Shown: positions 16,758-26,190, numbered from the stretch's first letter. The stretch: DNA of 64,000 bases from SIG575 sp045542485 (GCA_045542485.1 JAZQLC010000052.1:62001-126000); one strand, 5' to 3'. A program made the numbers and translations. The notes: generated by a model not told the origin, from the sequence alone.

Positions 16758-17990
16758 TTGTATATAGCAATTATGGGACACGGCGTTGTCGGAAGTGGTG
16801 TGGCAGAGGTCATCAGCAAAAACAACGACCTGATAGTAAAACATAACAATCTCGACTCACTTGAGGTCAAACATATCCTTGACCTGAGAGAGTTTCCCGA
16901 CCTTCCGTACAGTTCAAAATTCACAAAGAATTTTGACGACATCCTCAACGACGACGATGTTAAAATCGTTGTTGAAACAATGGGCGGTCTCAATCCTTCC
17001 TACAAGTTTGTAAAAGCTTGTCTTGAAAAAGGTAAGAGCGTTGTTACTTCAAACAAAGAGCTCGTTGCAGCTTACGGCTGGGAGCTTCTTAAAATCGCTG
17101 AAGAGAAAAACATCAACTTCCTCTTTGAAGCATCGGTAGGTGGCGGTATCCCCGTAATCAGACCTATCTCAAGATGTATGGCTGCAAACGAAATCACAAG
17201 AATTGCAGGTATTCTCAACGGAACAACAAACTTCATTCTCACTAAAATGATTACTGAAAATATGAGCCTTCAGGATGCTCTTAAACTTGCACAGGACAAC
17301 GGCTATGCCGAAAAAGACCCCACAAATGACATTGAGGGCTTTGACGCTTGTCGTAAAATCTGCATCCTGGCTTCTCTGTGCTTCGGCAGACATATTTTCC
17401 CTGACGATATCCCCACTGAGGGCATTACAAAAATTTCACTTGCTGATGTTGAATATGCTAAAAACTACGGCAAGGTCATCAAGCTTCTCGGCACAGCTAT
17501 GAGAAGCCCTGACGACAAGGTTTCTGCTGAGGTAAGTCCCGCACTTATCGATGCAACAGGTCCTCTTGCAAATGTTAACGACGTTTTCAACGCGGTGCTC
17601 GTTGACGGCAACGCAGTAGGCGAAGTTGTTTTCTACGGTAAGGGCGCAGGTAAGCTTCCCACAGCAAGTGCTGTTGTTGCAGACGTTATTGACTGTGCAG
17701 TAAGCAAGGGTACAAAAATCGGCTACACTTGGGCTGAGGCTGCTGAAAACAATCTTGTTTCAAGCAGTGAAATGCTTACAAGACTTTACATCAGAGGCTT
17801 TGCAGCAGATAAAGAAAAGGCTGTTTCTTCAATCAGGGAAATCTTCCCCGGTGCAGATTTCATTACAAGAGAAAACGCACCCGAAGACGAAATCGCTTTC
17901 GTTACACCCTCAGATATCAAGAGAAAGCTTATCGATGATATCAAAGAGATTGAAAGCTTCGACAGTCAGTCAGTCATCAGACTGTTTTAA
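16758..17990 (+). CDS. hom: Homoserine dehydrogenase
   Basis: Hom reduces aspartate semialdehyde to homoserine with NAD(P)H, the branch point towards threonine and methionine. The nucleotide loop is IMGHGVVGSGVAEVI at the N-terminus; VVTSNKELVAAYG, FEASVGGGIPVIRP and GILNGTTNFILTKM are the catalytic signatures, with the substrate-binding GYAEKDPTNDIEGFDA segment. The C-terminal 80 residues have the size of an ACT domain but are weakly conserved. The longest frame opens at 16731, but the TTG at 16758 has a GGAAG site six bases before it and gives the natural MYIAIMGHG start. lysC follows 33 bases later. Confidence 0.95.
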   Translation: MYIAIMGHGVVGSGVAEVISKNNDLIVKHNNLDSLEVKHILDLREFPDLPYSSKFTKNFDDILNDDDVKIVVETMGGLNPSYKFVKACLEKGKSVVTSNKELVAAYGWELLKIAEEKNINFLFEASVGGGIPVIRPISRCMAANEITRIAGILNGTTNFILTKMITENMSLQDALKLAQDNGYAEKDPTNDIEGFDACRKICILASLCFGRHIFPDDIPTEGITKISLADVEYAKNYGKVIKLLGTAMRSPDDKVSAEVSPALIDATGPLANVNDVFNAVLVDGNAVGEVVFYGKGAGKLPTASAVVADVIDCAVSKGTKIGYTWAEAAENNLVSSSEMLTRLYIRGFAADKEKAVSSIREIFPGADFITRENAPEDEIAFVTPSDIKRKLIDDIKEIESFDSQSVIRLF

Positions 17991-18023
17991 TTAAGATATA
18001 CGTTATTCGAAGGAGTTTTTTAT

Positions 18024-19223
18024 ATGAGTTTAATCGTACAGAAATTCGGTGGCTCATCTGTGGCAAACGCAGACAGAGTACGAAATGTGGCAAGAATCAT
18101 TACTGACACATACAAAGCCGGTAACGACGTTGTAGTTGTTGTTTCAGCTCAGGGCGACACAACCGACGACCTTATCGCAAAGGCAAAGGAAATCACAAAA
18201 AATCCCTCTGCCCGTGAAATGGATATGCTTCTTGCTTCAGGCGAACAGATTTCAATATCTCTTCTCGCTATGGCAATTCAGGAAATGGGATTCCCCTCAG
18301 TTTCTCTCCTCGGCTGGCAGGCAGGTTTCAACACCTCATCAGCTCACGGCAGAGCAAGAATCCACAACATCAAGGCTGACAGACTCCGCACAGAGCTTGG
18401 CAAGAGAAACATTGTCATCGTGGCAGGTTTCCAGGGCATCAATAAATATGATGACCTGACAACTCTCGGCAGAGGCGGCTCAGACACAAGTGCAGTTGCA
18501 ATCGCAGCGGCTCTTCGTGCTGACAAATGTCAGATTTTCACTGATGTTGAAGGCGTTTTCACTGCTGACCCGAGAAAAGTTCCCGGTGCTAAGAAACTTG
18601 ATGAAATCACTTACGACGAGATGCTTGAACTTGCAACTCTCGGCGCACAGGTTCTTAACAACCGTTCAGTTGAAATGGCAAAAAAATACAATGTTGAGCT
18701 TGAAGTTCTTTCAAGCCTTACAAATAAACCCGGCACAATCGTCAAGGAGGTTGCTAAAATGGAAAAAATGTTGGTAAGAGGCGTAACAAAAGACACAGAC
18801 GTTGCAAGAATTTCACTTGTAGGTCTCTCAGATACTCCCGGAGTTGCATTCAGAGTTTTCGACAAACTTGCAGCAAAGAACATCAATGTTGACGTTATTC
18901 TTCAGTCAGTAGGCAGAGACGGCACAAAGGACATCAGCTTCACAACAAGCGAAGACAATGCTGAAAGTGCTATGGCTCTTCTCTCAGATATGCTCGATTG
19001 CAAAATCAGCTGTGACACAGATATCGCAAAGGTATCAGTTGTAGGCGCAGGTATGGAATCTCATCCCGGCACAGCAGCTAAAATGTTCGAGGCTCTCTAC
19101 GGCATCGATGTTAATATCCAGATGATTTCAACAAGCGAAATCAAAATTTCTGTTCTCATCGACAAGAAAGATGCTGACAGAGCAGTTGCAGCAGTTCATA
19201 AGGCATTTATGCCCGAAGAATAA
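18024..19223 (+). CDS. lysC: Aspartate kinase (alpha subunit, full length)
   Basis: Aspartate kinase phosphorylates aspartate, the first step to lysine, threonine and methionine. VQKFGGSSVAN at residue 4-14 is the ATP/aspartate site; TLGRGGSDTSAVA and FTDVEGVFTADPR complete the catalytic domain. Two ACT domains follow from about residue 250, with VGLSDTPGVAFRVF and VSVVGAGMESHPGTAAKMF as effector-binding segments. The length of 399 residues matches Bacillus LysC. GAAGGAG precedes the ATG. It follows hom closely, so the two are probably cotranscribed from the hom promoter. A second, in-frame start inside the gene is described separately. Confidence 0.96.
   Translation: MSLIVQKFGGSSVANADRVRNVARIITDTYKAGNDVVVVVSAQGDTTDDLIAKAKEITKNPSAREMDMLLASGEQISISLLAMAIQEMGFPSVSLLGWQAGFNTSSAHGRARIHNIKADRLRTELGKRNIVIVAGFQGINKYDDLTTLGRGGSDTSAVAIAAALRADKCQIFTDVEGVFTADPRKVPGAKKLDEITYDEMLELATLGAQVLNNRSVEMAKKYNVELEVLSSLTNKPGTIVKEVAKMEKMLVRGVTKDTDVARISLVGLSDTPGVAFRVFDKLAAKNINVDVILQSVGRDGTKDISFTTSEDNAESAMALLSDMLDCKISCDTDIAKVSVVGAGMESHPGTAAKMFEALYGIDVNIQMISTSEIKISVLIDKKDADRAVAAVHKAFMPEE
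18759..19223 (+). CDS. lysC: Aspartate kinase beta subunit from internal in-frame start
   Basis: Inside lysC a full AAGGAGG (18744-18750) stands eight bases before an in-frame ATG at 18759. Starting here gives a 154-residue protein made almost exactly of the two ACT domains. The alpha2-beta2 aspartate kinases of Bacillus subtilis and Corynebacterium make their beta subunit from the same place in the same way. The sequence shows the site; that it is used is inference. The beta chain would bind threonine or lysine and set feedback control. Confidence 0.78.
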   Translation: MEKMLVRGVTKDTDVARISLVGLSDTPGVAFRVFDKLAAKNINVDVILQSVGRDGTKDISFTTSEDNAESAMALLSDMLDCKISCDTDIAKVSVVGAGMESHPGTAAKMFEALYGIDVNIQMISTSEIKISVLIDKKDADRAVAAVHKAFMPEE

Positions 19224-19241
19224 TAAAATTTTTGCAGACAC

Positions 19242-19268
19242 TTGAAAAGTGTGTGAAAATAGTATAAT
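19242..19268 (+). promoter_or_regulatory. Probable promoter of efp
   Basis: TTGAAA (19242-19247) and a perfect TATAAT (19263-19268) are 15 bases apart, slightly short. The efp ATG lies 42 bases after the -10. Confidence 0.55.
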
Positions 19269-19310
19269 ATATTAGTGTAGATAAAATTTCTTTTTTGGAG
19301 GAAAAATAAT

Positions 19311-19868
19311 ATGGTATCAGCAGGCGATTTCAGAAACGGCATTACATTTGAGATGGACGGTAACGTTTATCAGATCATCGAATTCCAGCATGTTAAACCC
19401 GGTAAGGGCGCTGCATTCGTAAGAACAAAGATCAGAAACGTTATTTCAGGCTCAGTTACTGAAAGAACATTCAACCCCACAGAAAAGTTCCCCACAGCTT
19501 ACATTGAGCGTAAGGATATGGAATATTCTTACAGTGACGGTGGTCTCTACTACTTCATGGATATGGAAAGCTATGAACTTATCCCCATCAATGAATCAGA
19601 GCTCAGCGACAACTTCAAGTTTGTTAAGGAAAATATGGTTTGTAAGATTCTTTCTTACAAAGGCAACGTTTTCGGTGTTGAACCTCCCACATTCGTAACT
19701 CTTCAGGTTACACAGACTGACCCCGGTTTCAAAGGCGACACAGCTACTAACGCTACAAAACCCGCTACTCTTGAAACAGGCGCTGAAGTTAAAGTTCCCC
19801 TCTTCATCGATGAAGGCGAAATGATTAACATTGACACTCGTACAGGCGAGTATATGTCACGCGCATAA
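19311..19868 (+). CDS. efp: Elongation factor P
   Basis: EF-P enters the ribosome between P and E sites and relieves stalling at polyproline stretches. The N-terminal KOW-like domain has HVKPGKGAAFVRTKI with Lys32 at the tip, the residue modified in many bacteria; the Clostridia/Bacillus type is usually 5-aminopentanolylated or unmodified. The two OB-fold domains follow, with the C-terminal GDTATNATKPATLETGAEVKVPLF signature cut here only for brevity of description. The 185-residue length is standard. GGAGG precedes the ATG. The next gene follows after 33 bases. Confidence 0.97.
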   Translation: MVSAGDFRNGITFEMDGNVYQIIEFQHVKPGKGAAFVRTKIRNVISGSVTERTFNPTEKFPTAYIERKDMEYSYSDGGLYYFMDMESYELIPINESELSDNFKFVKENMVCKILSYKGNVFGVEPPTFVTLQVTQTDPGFKGDTATNATKPATLETGAEVKVPLFIDEGEMINIDTRTGEYMSRA

Positions 19869-19901
19869 GTTATTTATATTTTTAAAAGGAGTGTAAAAAT
19901 T

Positions 19902-20327
19902 ATGACACTTGCAGAAAAAATTGCTTACATCAAAGGTCTTGCAGACGGTATGAAACTCACCGACACTAAAGACGAAGTAAAAATCATCAAAGAACTCATC
20001 TCTGCTCTTGAAGATGTTGCTTACGAAATCGAAGAACAGGATGTAATCATCGGCGAGATGCAGGAGCAGCTCGACGCTGTTGACGAAGATCTCAATGAAC
20101 TTGAAGAATTCGTTTACGAATGTGAAGACGATGATTTCGATTGCTGTGACGACGGTTGCGATTGCGGTTGCTGCGACGACGATTACTTTGAAATCGAATG
20201 CCCCAACTGTGGCGAAGTAATCTGCATCGACGAAAGCATCCTTGACGAAGGCGCTATCGAATGTCCTGCTTGTCACGAAAATCTCGAATTCGAATTCGAC
20301 GATGAATGCGACTGCGAAGAAGAATAA
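19902..20327 (+). CDS. CD1247-type acidic protein with C-terminal zinc ribbon
   Basis: The N-terminal 60 residues (LAEKIAYIKGLADGMKL...) match the coiled N-terminal domain named after Clostridioides difficile CD1247. A very acidic and cysteine-rich linker follows (near residues 75-90, with CC and CDCGCC groups). The last 45 residues hold a zinc ribbon with CPNCGE and CPACHE. Function is not known for the family. The gene follows efp closely with AAAGGAG, as a likely two-gene operon. Its acidity and cysteine content suggest metal binding or contact with a basic partner such as the ribosome; this is inference. Confidence 0.8.
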   Translation: MTLAEKIAYIKGLADGMKLTDTKDEVKIIKELISALEDVAYEIEEQDVIIGEMQEQLDAVDEDLNELEEFVYECEDDDFDCCDDGCDCGCCDDDYFEIECPNCGEVICIDESILDEGAIECPACHENLEFEFDDECDCEEE

Positions 20328-20352
20328 GATTTAAAACTTCAAACAACAACTA

Positions 20353-20388
20353 AAGCCAATGTGATTTTCACATTGGCTTTTTGTTTTG
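20353..20388. terminator. Terminator after the efp operon
   Basis: AAAGCCAATGTG (20353-20364) and CACATTGGCTTT (20370-20381) form a perfect 12-base stem with a five-base loop and a T-rich tail. It lies between convergent genes and has A-rich sequence upstream, so it can serve both strands. Confidence 0.9.
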
Positions 20389-20403
20389 TGTTGTTTTCTT
20401 TTC

Positions 20404-21690
20404 TTATTTAATCTCAATTCCCCAGATATGCTTTGATTTGATTGTTTCAGGGTTTACAACGGGGAAAACAAGCTTCATCCTGCCGTCAGCGTTTTCTGTT
20501 TTCACTTCGATTTCTTCGTTGCCCATAATAACAGCTGTCTTATTGGGAGAATAAGCGTAATCTTCAAGAACGATTTCACCGAAAGGATATTTCTTGATGA
20601 AAACATAATCTGCATCGTCCTTTGTGGTATACCACACATTTTCCTGCTTACTGAACATCAGCTTACGACTTGCGTAAATTCCCTTGCCGTTGATTTTCAG
20701 CCAGTCGCCGATTTCAAGAAGTCTTTCCTGCATAATCACGGGAATCGTGCCGTCAGCAGCAGGTCCGATATTGAGAAGGAAGTTACCACCCTTACTTACA
20801 AGATCAACAAGCATTGTGATAAGCTCTTCACCTGTAAGATAATCCTCGAGCTGTTCTACCCTGTTGAAGCCGAATGAATGACCTATACCGCGGCATTCCT
20901 CAAAATATCTTTCACCTTCGGCGTCTTCAATTTTTCTGCCGGCCTCGATGAAGCCATACTCTGTTGTGAAGTTACCGCCGCATCTGCCTCTTGTTTCCTT
21001 GCCCCAACGGTCATTGGGAACAATGAAATCCTTGACAGAGCTTTCATTATAGAGCCACTGAAGGAATTCTGTTGAATGCCACACTGAGCTGGGGTGGTCC
21101 CATTCGCCATCTGTAAAGAGCGTTGCAGGTTGATATTTTTCTATAAGCTCCTTGAGCATAGGAATAAGATGCTCTACGGCATATTCCTCAGGATTGCGCA
21201 AATAAATAGGATTGAACCATTCATAAACCGAATGATAAACACCGAATTTTACATCTGTCTTATCAAGCGCATCTTTAAGCTCCTGGCAGAAGTCTCTGTG
21301 AGGACCTACATCAACACTGTTCCAGTTCCACGCATAGTCACTCTTGAAAAGACAGAATCCGTCGTGGTGCTTTGAAACAAGGTTTATGTATTTTGCACCG
21401 GCTCTTTCAAAAAGACTTGCCCATTCTTCTGCATTGAAAAGCTCAGCCTTGAAATCCTTTACGAAATCTTCATATTTGAAGTTTTCTCCGTATGTCTTCT
21501 TATGGAAGGATGTACTGGGCTCCCAACCGGTTGCTATCTGATGACCGTACCATTCCGCATAGTCTGTTCTTGAGCAGAATGCAGGTACTGAATAAAGTCC
21601 CCAGTGAATGAAAATGCCGAATTTTGCATCCTGAAACCACTGCGGAACGGGCCTTGATGTTAATGATTCCCAATTTGCTTCATATTTCAT
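20404..21690 (-). CDS. GH29 alpha-L-fucosidase
   Basis: GH29 enzymes release terminal alpha-linked L-fucose with retention. WFQDAKFGIFIHWGLYSVPAF at the N-terminus and YINLVSKHHDGFCLF near residue 110 are strong family signatures. The nucleophile segment TLFTDGEWDHPSS places the Asp at about residue 194. FLLNIGPAADGTIP near 310 is the conserved end of the barrel, followed by a small beta domain. No signal peptide is visible, so it probably acts inside the cell on imported oligosaccharide. A FucA-like aldolase gene occurs at 38653, so fucose could be fully used. GAGGTG precedes the ATG. Confidence 0.95.
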   Translation of the reverse strand: MKYEANWESLTSRPVPQWFQDAKFGIFIHWGLYSVPAFCSRTDYAEWYGHQIATGWEPSTSFHKKTYGENFKYEDFVKDFKAELFNAEEWASLFERAGAKYINLVSKHHDGFCLFKSDYAWNWNSVDVGPHRDFCQELKDALDKTDVKFGVYHSVYEWFNPIYLRNPEEYAVEHLIPMLKELIEKYQPATLFTDGEWDHPSSVWHSTEFLQWLYNESSVKDFIVPNDRWGKETRGRCGGNFTTEYGFIEAGRKIEDAEGERYFEECRGIGHSFGFNRVEQLEDYLTGEELITMLVDLVSKGGNFLLNIGPAADGTIPVIMQERLLEIGDWLKINGKGIYASRKLMFSKQENVWYTTKDDADYVFIKKYPFGEIVLEDYAYSPNKTAVIMGNEEIEVKTENADGRMKLVFPVVNPETIKSKHIWGIEIK

Positions 21691-21718
21691 AAAAACACCT
21701 CACATACTATTTCCTATT

Positions 21719-21747
21719 ATATTAACAGATTTTTTCACTGTTGGCAA
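21719..21747 (-). promoter_or_regulatory. Possible promoter of the fucosidase gene
   Basis: On the minus strand TTGCCA (21747-21742) and TAATAT (21724-21719) are 17 bases apart; an overlapping TATAAT lies two to three bases further on. The exact -10 is uncertain. Confidence 0.4.
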
Positions 21748-21867
21748 GACTTTTCCATAAAATGATATGTTTCCTGTTTCTTCGATTTTAAACGATTTTT
21801 TCTAACAAACTATACAAACGCCTCTAAGAAGGAAAAGAATTTTTTTGATAAATATGTTCAAAAACTA

Positions 21868-21896
21868 TTGAAATTCCATTTCTTTTTTGATATGAT
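21868..21896 (+). promoter_or_regulatory. SigA-type promoter of the glycogen operon
   Basis: TTGAAA (21868-21873) and TATGAT (21891-21896) are 17 bases apart, 50 bases before the glgB start. The rest of the 255-base gap to the fucosidase gene is AT-rich with no other clear signal. Confidence 0.72.
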
Positions 21897-21945
21897 AGGT
21901 TTGTTGGATTATAAATTTAACTTTTTAGTTGAAAGGAAGGATAAA

Positions 21946-23856
21946 ATGACAGAAAATAATGTACCTCTTTATCTTTTCCATCAGGGCAACAATGCCAAAG
22001 CTTACGAATACCTGGGGTGCCACCGTACAGGTGACAAATGGGTCTTCAGGGTGTGGGCACCAAATGCTCTCGAAGTTTATCTCACAGGCGATTTCAACGA
22101 CTGGAGTGAAACCGGTTTTCCGCTGAGGAGGATAAGTGATGGTGGTGTATGGGAAACTGAAGCAGAAAATGTGAATGTTTTTGACAACTACAAATACAGA
22201 ATAGTCACCTCTGATGGAAGAGTCCTTATGAAAGGCGACCCCTACGGCTTCCATTACGAAACCCGTCCTCAGACTGCCACAAAGGTTTATGACATTGAAG
22301 GTTTTGGATGGAATGACGGAAAGTGGATGAAAGCCAGACGGGAAAACTCCGTCTACTCAAGCCCCGTTAATATCTATGAGGTAAATCTGGGTTCCTGGAA
22401 AAAGCACGATGACGGAAACTTTTTATCTTACAGAGCCGTAGCAGACGAGCTTATCCCTTATGTTCAGAATATGGGCTACACCCACATTGAGCTGATGCCC
22501 CTCAACGAGCATCCCTTTGACGGCTCCTGGGGATATCAGGCTACGGGATACTTTGCTCCCACCTCCCGTTACGGTGAACCGAAAGACTTTATGTATTTCG
22601 TAGACAAGTGTCACGAAGCAGGAATCGGTGTTATCCTTGACTGGGTACCTGCCCATTTTCCCAAGGATGCCCACGGTCTGTACGAATTTGACGGCACAGC
22701 CTGTTACGAATACAAAGACCCCCGTAAAGGTGAACACTATCAGTGGGGCACAAGAGTTTTTGACTACGGCAAAAACGAAGTTCAGTCTTTCCTGATTTCA
22801 AGTGCTATGTTCTGGCTTGAAAAATATCACATTGACGGTCTGAGAGTTGACGCTGTCGCCTCAATGCTCTACCTTGACTATGGCAGAGACCATGGTCAGT
22901 GGATTGCAAACGAATACGGCGGAAACGAAAATCTTGAAGCCGTTGATTTCCTGAAAAAACTCAATCAGCTTATTTTCAGAGATTATTATGATATTCTTAT
23001 GGTTGCTGAAGAAAGCACAGCCTGGCCTCTCGTCACAAAGCCTACCGACATAGGTGGTCTCGGTTTTAATTTCAAGTGGAATATGGGATGGATGAACGAC
23101 TGTCTGAGATATTTCTCACTTAACGGTCTTTCCAGAAAATATAATCACAACTGTCTGACATTCTCATTCTTCTACGCTTTCTCCGAGAATTTTATTCTCC
23201 CCATCTCCCACGATGAGGTAGTTCACGGAAAATGCTCACTCATCGGCAAAATGCCCGGTGAATATGATGAGAAATTTGCCGGAGTGCGTTCCTTTATCGG
23301 CTATATGATGGCTCATCCCGGTAAAAAGCTGATGTTTATGGGACAGGAATTCGGTCAGTTCATTGAATGGAATTACGAACAAGGGCTCGACTGGCTTCTT
23401 CTGGGATATGAACGCCATTCTCAGCTTCAGAACTATTTCAGAAAAATCAATGAATTCTATAAAAACAATCCTGCTTTCTGGCAGATTGATTATAGCTGGG
23501 AAGGTTTCTACTGGATTTCCAGCGACGATGTGGACAACTCGGTTATCGCCTTTGTAAGACGCGATAAAAAGGACAGAGAAATCGTCTGCGTCTGTAATTT
23601 CACTCCCGTCACAAGGGAAAACTATAAAATCGGTGTCAGCCGTTCAGGCACATACGAGGTTGTTTTCAACTCGGACGATGAAGAATTCGGCGGTGAAGGA
23701 AAAGGCTCAAAGGGTAAAATCAAATCCGTCAAAAAGCCTCTCCACTCATTCGAAAATTCAATCAGTCTTGACCTGCCCGGTAACAGCGTGATTTATCTCA
23801 AAGCACCAATAAAAAGAAAAAATAAAAATTCCAATAAATCTTCTAAGGAGGCATAA
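21946..23856 (+). CDS. glgB: 1,4-alpha-glucan (glycogen) branching enzyme, GH13
   Basis: GlgB cuts alpha-1,4 chains and rejoins them as alpha-1,6 branches. Residues 20-110 are the CBM48 domain (VYLTGDFNDW), followed by the GH13 barrel: GYTHIELMPLNEHPFDGSWGYQ, DWVPAHFP, IDGLRVDAVASMLYLDY with the nucleophile Asp, MVAEES with the acid/base Glu, and LPISHDEVVHGK with the stabilising Asp. Start ATG at 21946 follows AAAGGAAGG; the longer open frame upstream lacks a site. The 636-residue length is typical. The lysine-rich C-terminal tail is poorly conserved. glgC starts five bases after the stop. Confidence 0.96.
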   Translation: MTENNVPLYLFHQGNNAKAYEYLGCHRTGDKWVFRVWAPNALEVYLTGDFNDWSETGFPLRRISDGGVWETEAENVNVFDNYKYRIVTSDGRVLMKGDPYGFHYETRPQTATKVYDIEGFGWNDGKWMKARRENSVYSSPVNIYEVNLGSWKKHDDGNFLSYRAVADELIPYVQNMGYTHIELMPLNEHPFDGSWGYQATGYFAPTSRYGEPKDFMYFVDKCHEAGIGVILDWVPAHFPKDAHGLYEFDGTACYEYKDPRKGEHYQWGTRVFDYGKNEVQSFLISSAMFWLEKYHIDGLRVDAVASMLYLDYGRDHGQWIANEYGGNENLEAVDFLKKLNQLIFRDYYDILMVAEESTAWPLVTKPTDIGGLGFNFKWNMGWMNDCLRYFSLNGLSRKYNHNCLTFSFFYAFSENFILPISHDEVVHGKCSLIGKMPGEYDEKFAGVRSFIGYMMAHPGKKLMFMGQEFGQFIEWNYEQGLDWLLLGYERHSQLQNYFRKINEFYKNNPAFWQIDYSWEGFYWISSDDVDNSVIAFVRRDKKDREIVCVCNFTPVTRENYKIGVSRSGTYEVVFNSDDEEFGGEGKGSKGKIKSVKKPLHSFENSISLDLPGNSVIYLKAPIKRKNKNSNKSSKEA

Positions 23857-23860
23857 GCTT

Positions 23861-25075
23861 ATGGCCCGTAAAAAAGAATGTATCGCAATGCTTCTTGCCG
23901 GCGGTCAGGGAAGCCGTCTCGGCATACTGACAACAAACATTGCAAAACCTGCCGTACCCTATGGTGGCAAGTATCGTATTATTGACTTCCCTCTGTCAAA
24001 CTGCGTAAACTCAGGCATCGACACTGTTGGTGTTCTCACTCAGTATCAGCCTCTCGAGCTTAACGATTACCTCGGTAACGGTGAGCCTTGGGACCTTGAC
24101 AGAACACACGGCGGTGTGCACGTGCTTTCACCCTATCAGCAGATAGAAGGTACTTCCTGGTACAAAGGCACTGCAAACGCAATCTATCAGAACATCAACT
24201 TCATCGACAAATACGATCCCGAATATGTTGTTATCCTCTCCGGTGACCATATCTACAAGATGGACTACAACAAAATGCTTCAGTACCACAAGGAAAAAGA
24301 CGCAGCTTGTACCATCGCGATGCTGGAGGTTCCGTGGGAAGAGGCATCCCGCTTCGGTCTGATGTTTGTGAACGAAGACGGAAAAATCACCGCTTTCGAA
24401 GAAAAGCCCAAAGTACCCAAGAGCAACAAGGCTTCTATGGGCGTTTATGTTTTCACTTGGGAAAAGCTCCGTGCTTATCTTATTGAAGATGAAAACAAAG
24501 AAGGCTCAAGCAACGACTTCGGTAAAGATGTTATCCCCGCTATGCATTCAGCCGGTGAAAAACTCTATGCTTACCTTTTCGATGGTTACTGGAAAGATGT
24601 CGGCACAATCGACTCTCTCTGGGAATCAAACCTTGACCTTCTCAATCCCGGTGTTGACCTTAACCTCAACGATGACGACTGGAAAATCTATTCACGCAGT
24701 CCTGCTGCTCCGCCTCACTACATTTCACCCGACGCACATATTCAGAATTCTCTCATTTCTGAAGGCTGTGTAATTGAGGGCACTGTTGACTTTTCAATCC
24801 TCTTTGCAAATGTAAACATCGAGAAAGATGCCGTTGTCAAAGACTCTATCATTATGCCCGGCACAACCGTCAAATCAGGTGCCGTTGTTCAGTATGCAAT
24901 AGTTGCTGAAAATGCAGTGATTGAAGAAAACGCTGTCGTTGGTGAAAGACCCGAGGCTATGGAAAACCTTGATGACTGGGGTGTTACTGTCGTAGGAAAC
25001 GGCGTAACGGTAGGCAAAGGTGCAAAAGCACTCCCCAAGGAACAGGTAGCAACAGATATAGGAGGTAATGAATAA
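23861..25075 (+). CDS. glgC: Glucose-1-phosphate adenylyltransferase
   Basis: GlgC makes ADP-glucose from glucose-1-phosphate and ATP, the committed step of glycogen synthesis. AMLLAGGQGSRLGILT is the nucleotide-binding signature, then KPAVPYGGKYRIIDFPLSN and SGDHIYKMDY with the metal-binding Asp. The C-terminal 130 residues are a left-handed beta helix with hexapeptide-like repeats. The 404-residue length is standard. The stop and the glgD start share bases at 25075, so the two are translationally coupled and their products form a mixed enzyme in related Bacillota. Confidence 0.97.
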   Translation: MARKKECIAMLLAGGQGSRLGILTTNIAKPAVPYGGKYRIIDFPLSNCVNSGIDTVGVLTQYQPLELNDYLGNGEPWDLDRTHGGVHVLSPYQQIEGTSWYKGTANAIYQNINFIDKYDPEYVVILSGDHIYKMDYNKMLQYHKEKDAACTIAMLEVPWEEASRFGLMFVNEDGKITAFEEKPKVPKSNKASMGVYVFTWEKLRAYLIEDENKEGSSNDFGKDVIPAMHSAGEKLYAYLFDGYWKDVGTIDSLWESNLDLLNPGVDLNLNDDDWKIYSRSPAAPPHYISPDAHIQNSLISEGCVIEGTVDFSILFANVNIEKDAVVKDSIIMPGTTVKSGAVVQYAIVAENAVIEENAVVGERPEAMENLDDWGVTVVGNGVTVGKGAKALPKEQVATDIGGNE

Positions 25076-26190
25076 TGAGAGCCAATAACGTTCTTGGTAT
25101 AATTTTTTCCAATGCTTATGATTCTGCTCTGAGCGAAATTACTTCACTTCGTGCGATGGGCTCAGTTCCCTTCTGTTCACGTTATCGCCTTATTGACTTT
25201 CCCCTTTCCTCAATGGTAAACAGCGGAATTTCAAAAGTAGGCATTATTACAAAATCAAACTATCAGTCCCTTATGGACCACCTGGGAACAGGCAAACCCT
25301 GGGACCTTTCAAGAAAAAGAGAGGGTATGTTTATCCTTCCTCCTTTCCACGAGGCTCAGTCAGGTGTTTACAAGGGCAAAATCAGTGCTCTTGAAGGCAT
25401 TTCAAAATTCCTTCAGTATTCAAAGGAAGAATATGTTATCCTTTCAGACTGCAACGTAGTTTACAACATCAGTATGAAAAAGCTTATGCGCTTCCACGAT
25501 GAAAAGGGTGCTGACATTTCTATCATTTACAAGAAAGGTAAGCTTCCTCACCTGACAAACCTTATGTGCTTTGACCTGAATGACGATAACCGTATTACAG
25601 GCATCACAGTCCCCGATGAGCCCGAGGGAGAAGGCAACTATTCAGGCAACATTATCCTTATGAGAAAGGCTCTTCTTGAAAAGCTTATCACTGAGGCAAG
25701 AAGCCTTAATCTCCGTTCACTTGAAAAGGATATCTTCCTTAAAAATGTATCAAAACTTAAAATTTACGGTCTTGAGGCTGAAGGCTTCTTTGAGACAATC
25801 GACTCTCTTCAGAGCTATTTCGATATCAGCAGTATGCTCCTTGAACCCGCAAATATGAAGGCTCTTTTCAACAAGGAATATCCCGTTTATACAAAGGTCC
25901 GCGACGATATGCCTGCAATCTATGGTCTCGAATCAAAAGTTAAAAACTCTCTTATTGCTGACGGTTGCGTAATCGAAGGCGAAGTCGAAAACTCAATCAT
26001 CTTCCGCGGTGCAAGAATTGCCAAGGGTGCCGTTGTTAAAAACTGTATCATTATGCAGGATTCATACATCAGCGAAGGTGCTCAGCTTGAAAATGTTATC
26101 GCTGACAAGCTTGTTGTCCTCAGACCCGGCAAACGCCTTGCAGGTGCATCAACCTATCCTGTTTACATCGGAAAGGATATCGTAATCTGA
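25075..26190 (+). CDS. glgD: Regulatory subunit of ADP-glucose pyrophosphorylase
   Basis: GlgD has the same fold as GlgC but the nucleotide-binding signature is lost: the N-terminus reads IIFSNAYDSALSEIT in place of the GGQGSRL loop, while FCSRYRLIDFPLSS and the beta-helix repeats remain. In Geobacillus and Streptococcus GlgD is inactive alone and raises GlgC activity. The 371-residue length is normal. Its stop is one base before the GH35 start, an unusual partner for this operon. Confidence 0.95.
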   Translation: MRANNVLGIIFSNAYDSALSEITSLRAMGSVPFCSRYRLIDFPLSSMVNSGISKVGIITKSNYQSLMDHLGTGKPWDLSRKREGMFILPPFHEAQSGVYKGKISALEGISKFLQYSKEEYVILSDCNVVYNISMKKLMRFHDEKGADISIIYKKGKLPHLTNLMCFDLNDDNRITGITVPDEPEGEGNYSGNIILMRKALLEKLITEARSLNLRSLEKDIFLKNVSKLKIYGLEAEGFFETIDSLQSYFDISSMLLEPANMKALFNKEYPVYTKVRDDMPAIYGLESKVKNSLIADGCVIEGEVENSIIFRGARIAKGAVVKNCIIMQDSYISEGAQLENVIADKLVVLRPGKRLAGASTYPVYIGKDIVI

